Assembly: GCA_900549445.1 (NCBI GenBank)
Contig: UROS01000150.1
Location: 1 to 5,711 of the forward strand
Length of the DNA: 5,711 bases
Reading direction: 5' to 3'
Origin: an uncultured Porphyromonadaceae bacterium
Lineage (GTDB): Bacteria > Bacteroidota > Bacteroidia > Bacteroidales > Muribaculaceae
A program made the position numbers and the translations under genes. Numbering within the stretch: position 1 is the stretch's first letter; each line of letters opens with the position of its first letter. This document shows, piece by piece, positions 1-5,689 of this stretch. Below the pieces are notes generated by a model. The model did not search any database, was not told where the DNA came from, and saw only the letters and a program-made list of their open reading frames with translations.

Positions 1-28
1 TGCATTTATCGGGCGAATATGACGGGGT

Positions 29-52
29 GGACGTGAAGAATCACGTCCGTAC
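29..52. repeat. Single REP hairpin at the window edge (GGACGTGA type)
   Basis: The stem GGACGTGA (29-36), loop AGAA (37-40) and partner TCACGTCC (41-48) form a perfect 8-bp hairpin. It is identical to the right half of the inverted pair at 5534-5643. The terminal CTAC seen in intact right halves is GTAC here (49-52), so the recognition tetranucleotide has one change. A left half would be expected about 60 nt upstream, outside the window, so this is either the right end of a truncated pair or a solo REP. Confidence 0.8.
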
Positions 53-108
53 TATTTTACTGATATACTGCATATTACGGCTTGGAGAACTAACATGGTC
101 ATAAGCGG

Positions 109-209
109 GTAGGGGCGCTATACTTAGCGCCCGGTCGGTCGAAAGCAGTCCCCGCTGCGGGAAAATAAAAATGCCCTGACACAGCGGGCGCTAAGTATAT
201 CGCCCCTAC
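109..209. repeat. REPIN-like inverted pair of REP hairpins (copy A, GGGCGCTA type)
   Basis: The left half is GTAG (109-112), stem GGGCGCTA (113-120), loop TACT and partner TAGCGCCC (125-132). The right half is its reverse complement: GGGCGCTA (186-193), loop AGTA, TATCGCCC (198-205) and CTAC (206-209), with one mismatch at 200. The halves are separated by about 51 nt of unrelated sequence. GTAG directly 5' of an imperfect palindrome is the hallmark of REP elements recognised by RAYT transposases, and two REPs in inverted orientation define a REPIN. The element lies beyond the terminator of the minus-strand gene. It is non-coding, with no transposase here. Alternatively it could be a MITE of an unrelated insertion sequence. 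Confidence 0.85.
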
Positions 210-254
210 TGATTTTCAATATCTTAACTTTATCATTCCGTGCGGGGGCGAACC

Positions 255-288
255 AAAAAAAGCTGCCGCGGGGTGCGCGGCAGCTTTT
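255..288 (-). terminator. Rho-independent terminator of the minus-strand secreted-protein gene
   Basis: AAAAGCTGCCGCG (258-270) pairs perfectly with CGCGGCAGCTTTT (276-288) around a 5-nt loop, giving a 13-bp stem. Read on the minus strand, the hairpin runs into seven T residues (255-261). It begins 24 nt after the stop codon of the minus-strand gene. The A/T ends of the stem could also give weaker termination in the plus direction. Confidence 0.9.
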
Positions 289-312
289 ATAAGGATATAG
301 GGGAAATTCGTT

Positions 313-2187
313 TTACTTAACGAGGACTTTGCTTACGGTGCGGCCCTGGCGGCGGATATAGAGGCCGTTTTCGGGATTGGCAACGCGGATGCCCTGGAGG
401 TTGAAGTATTCAACGGGAGCATTGGCGTCGACAGCAGCGTCGTTTACAATATCGCGGATAGCCGAATCATCCATCTTGAGAATGGGCTGGTCGAAGAAGA
501 TATTGAACGAGTTGTCCTTCGTAAGGGCGAAGTAAAGAGGAGTATAATAGTCAGAGTTCTCTTTATCGGCCTCGCTCATGTCGCAGGGGAAGTAAAGAAC
601 GCCCTCCTTGAAAGTACCGAAGTCTTCGGGATAAGCGGCGATAGCAGCGTCGTAAGATCCCTCGCTCTCGATATCATCGTTGGCCATAGCGCCCATTGTA
701 AGAGGAATGTACACCTCTTCACCTTCGTCATCCAAGAATGCCCAGATCAGGCCGGTGGAGAAGGATTCGATATAGGCGTTGCCCTTATCGTCTACATTAA
801 AATAGAGATTATTGTCTTCGCCGGCAGTAGGCGAATATACCAGAAGGTTGACATCAGCACCACTTCCCCATTGTGTCTGACGGAAAGTTGCGTAAGGATT
901 TACAATACGGTAATAGCCCTCTTTCTGATTGTTTTTCTCAACATCAACCTTTAATTCCGGAATGTACGGACCTGCTGCGTTACCAAGGCCAAAGAAGCCA
1001 TAGCAGAAGGGATCGAAATAGGTAGCGGTTCCGTAGAGATCCCAATCGGGGTCATAATATGCATATCTCCCGCCGTAGCTCTCAAGCGAATTGCCGTAAG
1101 CTGTGAGGAAATAGAGATAGTAGTAGCCTTTTTCAGCGTTTGGAATTTCAATTTTTACTTCACCGTCCTTGGTGATTTCCTCATAATCGGTGTCTGTTCC
1201 CTGAGCCACACCCATAGCCCATGTGCGGGTGGAGGTTGTCTGAGCGTATGCTGCGTCCTTTACAGCGTACCATACAAACGACAGGTCGTTGAGACCGGCA
1301 TTGAATTTCATATATGCCTTGCCGTTTTCTTTTACGATCTCGAGGTCTTCGATGTCGAAATCGAGGTTTTTGTATTCGCTGCCGATGCGGGTAATGTCAG
1401 AACTCCTGTAGGCTTCAACCCAGTAGGACCAGTGGTCGGAACCGGTATTAGGCAAGCTCATTATGGATGAGAGAGTGAACTCACCTGTAAGAGCGCGATA
1501 GAACGACGAGTCGTAGTAATATATTTGCTCTTCAACGTCAAGATCATAACCGCCGTCCATAAACATAGTATACATATCGGTGAAGTATACATCGAATGTC
1601 ACGGAACCGCCATTGCCGTCTTTGAAATCAAGCTGGCCTATATTAGTATGGAACCATACTATAGCATCGCCGCTCTCGTCGAAGAGGCAGTCGAGAGTAA
1701 GATCTACAGGCGTTTCGAAATAGTTGCCGAACGAAACGTTTTTAAGAACAATCTGCTTGATGTTGGCATTGGTTTTGCAGACACGTTCCTGCATTGCTAC
1801 ATTCAGCTGAGGAGCGATCTGATAAGCGGGAGTAAAGTTGTTCTGCTTGTCGAAATTACCGAAAATACCGAGATTGACGTTGCAGGTTCCAGCATCGGCC
1901 CAGTCGCCGAACTCGAGGGTCTTGAAGTCGGGGCGTACGGGAGCTGTGGGTTCCTCGTCGGCACGCGATGCGGCTTTCTTAGCATTGAGGAGCGATTTGG
2001 CGCTCCGGGGGGCTTTCATTCTCTGGAGGTCGGAAGTCTCGAGAGTCTTGAAGGTGCGGCTGGATTCAACGGCCTGCATAACGTTCTGAGTGTCGAGCGT
2101 GCGGGTAGCCGTAACTTTAGTCGCGGGAGCAGCGGCGGCTGAGAGAGCCACGAGAGCTGCGAGAGCAAATGAGTAAAGTTTCTTCAT
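313..2187 (-). CDS. Exported protein of unknown function with a conserved Bacteroidales C-terminal tail
   Basis: The 624-residue protein starts with a clear signal peptide: MKK, a hydrophobic core at residues 5-20 (SFALAALVALSAAAA) and likely cleavage near Ala20-Pro21. Residues 21-90 are polar and look like a linker. The body is rich in Tyr, Asp, Gly and Asn, as in beta-rich secreted proteins. Two similar-looking segments are visible: FGDWADAGT (93-101), and WDLYGTATYFDPF (382-394) followed by GYYRIVNPYA (424-433). The latter resembles a motif common in Bacteroidales surface proteins and may mark repeated beta modules. The last 40 residues (PVEYFNLQGIRV, GLYIRRQ, VSKVLVK) match the tail often found on Muribaculaceae and Prevotella exported proteins, which resembles a type IX secretion sorting domain. 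No lipobox Cys, catalytic motif or transmembrane helix after the signal was seen, so I assign no function. Periplasmic, surface or secreted location is inferred. The ATG is chosen because it begins the signal peptide; no strong ribosome site precedes it. It appears monocistronic. Confidence 0.94.
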   Translation of the reverse strand: MKKLYSFALAALVALSAAAAPATKVTATRTLDTQNVMQAVESSRTFKTLETSDLQRMKAPRSAKSLLNAKKAASRADEEPTAPVRPDFKTLEFGDWADAGTCNVNLGIFGNFDKQNNFTPAYQIAPQLNVAMQERVCKTNANIKQIVLKNVSFGNYFETPVDLTLDCLFDESGDAIVWFHTNIGQLDFKDGNGGSVTFDVYFTDMYTMFMDGGYDLDVEEQIYYYDSSFYRALTGEFTLSSIMSLPNTGSDHWSYWVEAYRSSDITRIGSEYKNLDFDIEDLEIVKENGKAYMKFNAGLNDLSFVWYAVKDAAYAQTTSTRTWAMGVAQGTDTDYEEITKDGEVKIEIPNAEKGYYYLYFLTAYGNSLESYGGRYAYYDPDWDLYGTATYFDPFCYGFFGLGNAAGPYIPELKVDVEKNNQKEGYYRIVNPYATFRQTQWGSGADVNLLVYSPTAGEDNNLYFNVDDKGNAYIESFSTGLIWAFLDDEGEEVYIPLTMGAMANDDIESEGSYDAAIAAYPEDFGTFKEGVLYFPCDMSEADKENSDYYTPLYFALTKDNSFNIFFDQPILKMDDSAIRDIVNDAAVDANAPVEYFNLQGIRVANPENGLYIRRQGRTVSKVLVK

Positions 2188-2245
2188 ACCTTAGTTATAA
2201 AATGATGAACTATAAAAACGAACTGAGTCAAGCTGCGCTACTGAT

Positions 2246-2270
2246 TCCGGACGCTCTGCAGAGCTGCGGA
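2246..2270 (-). promoter_or_regulatory. Hairpin in the 5' leader of the secreted-protein gene
   Basis: GCTCTGCAGAGC (2253-2264) is a perfect 12-nt palindrome. It is flanked by TCCG (2246-2249) and CGGA (2267-2270), which extend it into a longer stem with a small internal loop. It falls inside the predicted transcribed leader of about 160 nt, roughly 60-80 nt before the start codon. It could stabilise the mRNA or act as a regulatory structure or protein-binding site. It does not match any riboswitch I recognise. Confidence 0.45.
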
Positions 2271-2353
2271 TGGATGCCGAGGAGAGAGCGGGGATGTTTT
2301 TGAAGCTTGCTGTTGGAAACCGCCTCTCGGAAACAACTTGACATTTCAAAGGG

Positions 2354-2385
2354 CAAAGTTAGTTTCTATTTTTGTTATTTACAAA
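2354..2385 (-). promoter_or_regulatory. Bacteroidota-type promoter for the secreted-protein gene
   Basis: Read on the minus strand, TTTG (2385-2382) is followed after 20 nt by TAACTTTG (2361-2354). This fits the Bacteroidota housekeeping promoter (TTTG near -33, TAnnTTTG near -7) exactly, with normal spacing. The start of transcription should fall near 2346-2350, giving an untranslated leader of about 160 nt before the ATG. The match is precise, but the start point is inferred. Confidence 0.8.
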
Positions 2386-2490
2386 TATTTTAACTACAAT
2401 TTGCAAGTTAGCCCTACGACACGTTTCATTAAAAAATACTTTGAAAATTGAAGACAATGTTCAGGACTCCACGAATCAATGGCGTTTCCA

Positions 2491-2560
2491 TTTGGCAAGT
2501 TTATCGTCATACTGATATAACTGGCTGAGTGTCAATGTACAGGCGTGATTCTTCACCTCC
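2491..2560. repeat. Degenerate REP with 46-bp conserved flank, inverted copy of 5620-5689
   Basis: This 70-bp stretch matches the reverse complement of 5620-5689 at about 62 positions, by hand alignment without gaps. It consists of a flank (2491-2536) and a decayed REP (2537-2560: GTAC, AGGCGTGA, loop TTCT, TCACCTCC). The decayed REP keeps the loop and inner stem but has lost outer pairing at two positions. The remaining 929-bp intergenic context shows no partner half of the same type. The flank is shared only next to this REP and the right half of copy C, so it seems to be part of a longer repeat unit. Confidence 0.8.
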
Positions 2561-2659
2561 GCGGCATAAATAAGCCTGTAAACAGAATACAGTTGCCGGT
2601 GCAGCGCCGCCAATAGCGATGTTGCGATAATACAATAAATGATTGATAATTGGAATATT

Positions 2660-2771
2660 GTAGGGGCGCTATATTTAGCGCCCGCTGAGTCCGGGCATTT
2701 TCTTTCAGCATCATATTGTTCCGGTTGGAACATGCTTTTGATTCTTCGGGCGCTAAATATAGCGCCCCTAC
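2660..2771. repeat. REPIN-like inverted pair of REP hairpins (copy B, GGGCGCTA type)
   Basis: The left half is GTAG (2660-2663), GGGCGCTA (2664-2671), loop TATT and TAGCGCCC (2676-2683). The right half is the perfect reverse complement: GGGCGCTA (2748-2755), loop AATA, TAGCGCCC (2760-2767) and CTAC (2768-2771). Pairing extends two more bases outward (TT and AA). The 64-nt spacer contains a small hairpin, GTTCC-GGTT-GGAAC (2718-2731). It sits between the two divergent promoters, about 275 bp from the minus-strand one and 215 bp from the plus-strand one. It is the best-preserved GGGCGCTA-type copy in the window. Confidence 0.88.
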
Positions 2772-2860
2772 AACACGCTGCATATAAACATTTTATCATG
2801 TAATTACAAAATAAAAAGCTCCGCCGCTCGCCTTGATTTTTTGAGGAGATTGTTGTCCCA

Positions 2861-2878
2861 CTGCGGAGCGGAGCGCAG
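2861..2878. repeat. Short GC-rich hairpin upstream of the foldase promoter
   Basis: CTGCG (2861-2865) and CGCAG (2874-2878) pair around an 8-nt loop (GAGCGGAG). It is not followed by a T-run on either strand, so it is not a convincing terminator. It lies next to the larger nested inverted repeat at 2887-2950 and may belong to the same GC-rich element. No function is assigned. Confidence 0.4.
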
Positions 2879-2886
2879 CTGTGTGA

Positions 2887-2950
2887 CAGCGCCGCCCTCC
2901 CCCCCTATCGAGGCGAGCCGCGGAGCCGCGATGCCTCGGCTCCGGCGCTG
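2887..2950. repeat. Nested GC-rich inverted repeats upstream of the foldase promoter
   Basis: Three nested perfect inverted repeats are visible: CAGCGCCG (2887-2894) with CGGCGCTG (2943-2950); CGAGGC (2909-2914) with GCCTCG (2933-2938); and CGCGG (2919-2923) with CCGCG (2926-2930). Together they could fold into one long interrupted hairpin of 64 nt. The segment is far more GC-rich than the AT-rich promoter immediately downstream (2986-3016), and it includes a run of C residues around 2898-2905. It lacks the GTAG plus 8-4-8 design of the REPs, so it is a different kind of element, possibly another repeat family or a regulatory structure. Confidence 0.55.
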
Positions 2951-2985
2951 AAAACGGTGAAAATTTTCAAAAATAAGGTCAGTTT

Positions 2986-3016
2986 TTTGATAACTTGCTT
3001 TTTTATTGTATCTTTG
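2986..3016 (+). promoter_or_regulatory. Bacteroidota-type promoter for the PpiD-like foldase gene
   Basis: TTTG (2986-2989), a 19-nt gap and TATCTTTG (3009-3016) match the Bacteroidota -33/-7 promoter exactly. The predicted transcript starts near 3021-3025, leaving a leader of about 95 nt. The sequence just before the ATG (around 3090-3116) is A-rich with no GGAGG-like site, as is usual in this phylum. Confidence 0.85.
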
Positions 3017-3116
3017 CACGATTGAAAAACGGCCTCCCGCCGCAGCAATGCGCCCGGAAGGTCGGTTCTTGCCTTACAAACCAATCGGAAAATAAATAAA
3101 AACCACATAACTTAGA

Positions 3117-5183
3117 ATGGCAACATTAGAAAAAATCCGCAGCAAGTCAGTGCTCTTGCTCATCATCATCGGTGCCGCGCTTTTAGCGTTTATCATCGGT
3201 GACTTCTTTACCTCGGGCCGCACGCTTTTCGGCACCGGGACTACTATCGCCAAGGTTGGCGGACAGAAAATCGACGTTCAGGACTTCCAGCGCCGCGTGC
3301 AGGAAGCCACCCAGCAGATGCAGGGCCGCAACATCGACAACGCCGTGATTCAGCAGCAGGTGCTCGACGCCATGATTACCGAAGCCCTCTTCAACGAGGA
3401 AATAAAGGATCTCGGCATTGTGGTGACCGACGGGGAGCTCACCTCGATGATGGTAGGCGAAAACTCGGCCTACGTCGACCGCATGGTGCAGCAGCAGATG
3501 GGCGCCGAATCCGCCCAGGCTCTCCACGACATGGCCTACAACCCCGGCAAATACGGAATTCCCCAGGAGCAGGCAGTGCAGCTCCAGCAATATTGGGTGG
3601 GACTTGAGAAGCAGGTTGAGCAGATGCTGCTCCAGCAGAAGTTCCAGACCCTCTTCAGCGGCACCCTCACCGCCAACGACCTCGACAAGAAGGCGCTCTA
3701 CGACGAAAATGCAGCCACAGCCCACGTGGTTTACGCAAAGAAAGACTTTGCCTCGCTCGACGACGCCAAATATGAAGTGACCGACGCCGAACTGCGCGAC
3801 GCTTACAACAAGGAGCGCAACCGCTACGCTCTCGACGAAGATCTCTTCGCCGTAAACTACATAGCCGTCGACATCGTCCCCTCCAACGACGACCAGCTCA
3901 AGGGCATTCAGAAAATCGAAGCAGCCGTGGCCGCGCTCAACGCCCAGCCCGAAACCCAGGGCCTCGCCGACATGCCCGAATTTGTTGTTGACCGCAAGAA
4001 ATTCACCTCCAAGTCGCTCGAATCGCAGCCCCGCCTCAAGAGCTTCGCCGACTCCGCCGCCATCGGCTCGGCCAAACTCGTCAATCAGGTAGGCAACGAT
4101 TACACCATTGCCAAACTCCTCGGCAAACCCAGCGAAATTGACGGCGCCACAATCGATTTCATCGCCGTGCAGGGCAACCGTCAGGCCGTAGACTCTCTCG
4201 TGGCTCAGCTCAACGCCGGCGCATCGTTCGACTCCATCGCCGCAAATCCGGCTGTAGCCTCGTCGCAGAAAGACATCGAGGTGTCGCTCATCGACCCGAA
4301 CTACGCTTCGGTCAAGGAAATGATCGAAACTGCCGAGATCGGCAAATTCTTCGCTCCCGACACCACGCAGCAGGGCGGACGCATCTTCCGCGTGAGCAAG
4401 CGCGACGCCGCCGCTCCGGTCTATGACCTCGCCGTGGTAAGCTTCACGCTCGAACCCTCCAACGCAACCGTCAACAGCCTCCAGGCCGCTCTCCAGAAAT
4501 ACGTGAGCGAAAACAAGACCGCTGCCGATTTCGTTAAAAATGCAACCGACGCCGGCTACTCCGCAATCCCCGCTCAGATCACCGTATCGTCGCCCCAGAT
4601 TGCAGGCATAGCCGACAGCCACGCAGCAGTGGCATGGGCCGTCGACGCCAAGAAGGGCAGCGTATCGCCCGTGTTCGGCGACATCACCTCGGGCAAATTC
4701 CTGGCCGTGGCACTCTCCGATATCTATGACGACGGATTCGTGCCCGTCCGCGACAGCCAGCTCTCCGCCGCCCTCACCCAGCGCGTGCGCAACGACAAGA
4801 AGGCCGCCGACCTCATTGCCCAGTACAAGGGCAAAGCCAGCGACATCAACGGCTATGCCAAGCTGATGAACGCCAAAGTCGACACCACCACCGTGAACTT
4901 CGGACAGTACATGATTCCCGGTCTCGGCATGAACGAGAGCACAATCATGGGCGCCGTGGCCGACAAAAAAGCCAACTCGCTCGTAGGCCCCGTGAAGGGC
5001 AACAACGGCGTTGTGGTTCTCTACGTCACCTCAATCGACAAGGAAGGCCGCCCCTACAACGCCGAAGAGGCAGCCGTGCGCTTCAACCAGCAGCGCGGAG
5101 CAGGCCGTCTGGCCAACAACCTCCCCGCCATCCTCATCGGCAACAAGAAGGTGAAGAACAACATCAACACCTTCTATAAATAA
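3117..5183 (+). CDS. PpiD-like membrane-anchored periplasmic foldase (SurA-N / peptidyl-prolyl isomerase family)
   Basis: The 688-residue protein begins MATLEKIRSKS, a signature start of the Bacteroidota PpiD-like family. One hydrophobic helix follows (residues 11-31, VLLLIIIGAALLAFIIGDFF), with basic residues before it that predict a cytoplasmic N-terminus and a periplasmic body. Residues 43-180 form a SurA-N-like chaperone region (VGGQKIDVQDFQRRVQEA, then QQQVLDAMITEALFNEEIKDLGI), unusually rich in Gln. Residues 345-430 fit the position of a parvulin (PPIC) domain: SLVAQLNAGASFDSIA is recognisable, but the usual GGdLGW-type segment is absent, so isomerase activity is doubtful. The C-terminal part (525-688) keeps family features such as VRNDKKAADLI, VGPVKGNNGVVVLYV and a basic end. 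Length is close to the roughly 700 residues usual in the phylum. The role inferred from the family is folding of exported and outer-membrane proteins at the inner membrane. It stands alone with its own promoter and terminator. Confidence 0.96.
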   Translation: MATLEKIRSKSVLLLIIIGAALLAFIIGDFFTSGRTLFGTGTTIAKVGGQKIDVQDFQRRVQEATQQMQGRNIDNAVIQQQVLDAMITEALFNEEIKDLGIVVTDGELTSMMVGENSAYVDRMVQQQMGAESAQALHDMAYNPGKYGIPQEQAVQLQQYWVGLEKQVEQMLLQQKFQTLFSGTLTANDLDKKALYDENAATAHVVYAKKDFASLDDAKYEVTDAELRDAYNKERNRYALDEDLFAVNYIAVDIVPSNDDQLKGIQKIEAAVAALNAQPETQGLADMPEFVVDRKKFTSKSLESQPRLKSFADSAAIGSAKLVNQVGNDYTIAKLLGKPSEIDGATIDFIAVQGNRQAVDSLVAQLNAGASFDSIAANPAVASSQKDIEVSLIDPNYASVKEMIETAEIGKFFAPDTTQQGGRIFRVSKRDAAAPVYDLAVVSFTLEPSNATVNSLQAALQKYVSENKTAADFVKNATDAGYSAIPAQITVSSPQIAGIADSHAAVAWAVDAKKGSVSPVFGDITSGKFLAVALSDIYDDGFVPVRDSQLSAALTQRVRNDKKAADLIAQYKGKASDINGYAKLMNAKVDTTTVNFGQYMIPGLGMNESTIMGAVADKKANSLVGPVKGNNGVVVLYVTSIDKEGRPYNAEEAAVRFNQQRGAGRLANNLPAILIGNKKVKNNINTFYK

Positions 5184-5206
5184 GCGAATTTCTCAAATAC
5201 CATACC

Positions 5207-5245
5207 GCCCGGGGCTGCGCCGAATGTGCGCGGCCCCGGCTTTTT
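5207..5245 (+). terminator. Rho-independent terminator of the foldase gene
   Basis: A GC-rich stem forms between GCCCGGGGCTGCGC (5207-5220) and GCGCGGCCCCGGC (5228-5240), with one bulged C and one G-U pair, around a short loop. It is followed directly by TTTTT (5241-5245). It begins 23 nt after the foldase stop codon and closes a single-gene transcript. Confidence 0.9.
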
Positions 5246-5533
5246 ATCCCCGCTGCCGGTATTTCTCTTATATTTTTTGGTAGAGGGGAACAGGAAGACG
5301 ATTTATAGTTCGCACACAAAGTAAATGTGCAGCCCTACATAAAAATGCACAAATACTTTCTGTTTCCTCTATAATATATTGAATATCTGGCCAATTCCAA
5401 CGTGAAGAGACAGATTCCGCACCAAATATCAGGGAGAGATAACACGGCTCTCTCATTTAAAACCACAGATAGCGAATCTAATGAATCCGGAGGCAACATG
5501 TCCCTTAGGCAACGCACTGATGGCCTGCGTATT
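5246..5533. other. Intergenic stretch with no recognised gene
   Basis: This AT-leaning segment follows the foldase terminator. Short open frames exist on the minus strand, but none has a promoter of the phylum type, a signal peptide, recognisable family motifs or convincing composition. One of them simply reads through the REP repeats. No tRNA, CRISPR or insertion-sequence end was seen. Up to the REP pair that starts at 5534, I see nothing else in it. Confidence 0.6.
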
Positions 5534-5643
5534 GTAGGGACGTGATTCTTCACGTCCACCGGAAAAAACACGTGTGAATGCATTTGTTTTTCTCTGTAAA
5601 AAAAATGTTTATTCACCGTGGACGTGAAGAATCACGTCCCTAC
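5534..5643. repeat. REPIN-like inverted pair of REP hairpins (copy C, GGACGTGA type)
   Basis: The left half is GTAG (5534-5537), GGACGTGA (5538-5545), loop TTCT and TCACGTCC (5550-5557). The right half is its exact reverse complement: GGACGTGA (5620-5627), loop AGAA, TCACGTCC (5632-5639) and CTAC (5640-5643). Perfect pairing between the halves covers 27 bp (5533-5559 with 5618-5644). The spacer of about 60 nt is A/T-rich. Total length (110 bp), tetranucleotide, stem length and loop length all match copies A and B, although the stem sequence differs at three compensated positions. Confidence 0.88.
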
Positions 5644-5689
5644 ATTGACACTCAATCAGTTATATCAGTATAACGATAAACCTGCCAAA
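5644..5689. repeat. Conserved 46-bp flank of REP copy C, inverted copy of 2491-2536
   Basis: The sequence following the right REP half of copy C matches the reverse complement of 2491-2536 with four mismatches. A shared core includes TACTGATATAACTG on the opposite strand. The similarity ends near 5689 and is continuous with the REP itself, so the unit present at both places is one REP plus this flank (70 bp). It is open in one frame in both copies, but the differences are mostly amino-acid-changing, which argues against a coding role. Confidence 0.75.

Noticed and set aside
55..70. Possible third copy of the 46-bp REP flank (TACTGATATA next to the edge REP)
   Set aside because: Only about 10 bases match, and they lie in the opposite orientation relative to the adjacent REP half compared with the other copies. 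Chance is a sufficient explanation.
1525..2142. Plus-strand open frame opposite the secreted-protein gene
   Set aside because: It is antisense to a gene with a clear signal peptide, promoter and terminator. Its product has no recognisable domain and it has no promoter match upstream.
2476..2799. Minus-strand open frame of 107 codons in the divergent intergenic region
   Set aside because: It runs through REP copy B and the 70-bp repeat, and part of its peptide (VKNH, TLTL, QLYQY) is just the translated repeat. The eight differences from the second copy are mostly amino-acid-changing, so there is no sign of selection on a protein.
2895..2906. G-rich minus-strand run as a possible G-quadruplex
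   Set aside because: Only two clear G tracts of three or more are present, which is too few for a standard four-tract quadruplex.
2804..3108. Short minus-strand open frames covering the foldase promoter region
   Set aside because: They cover the promoter and the GC-rich nested inverted repeats. Composition is Arg/Ala-rich from the hairpin DNA and no family resemblance is visible.
3183..4622. Long open frame (479 codons) on the minus strand within the foldase gene
   Set aside because: It is fully antisense to a well-supported gene. The strong C-ending codon bias of that gene removes stop codons from the opposite strand. The translation is a run of Val, Gly, Glu, His and Leu without family motifs, a start signal or a promoter.
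5268..5616. Two overlapping minus-strand open frames after the foldase terminator
   Set aside because: They overlap each other, the longer one reads through REP copy C (giving the repeat-derived DVKNHVPT), and neither has a promoter, signal peptide or known motif.
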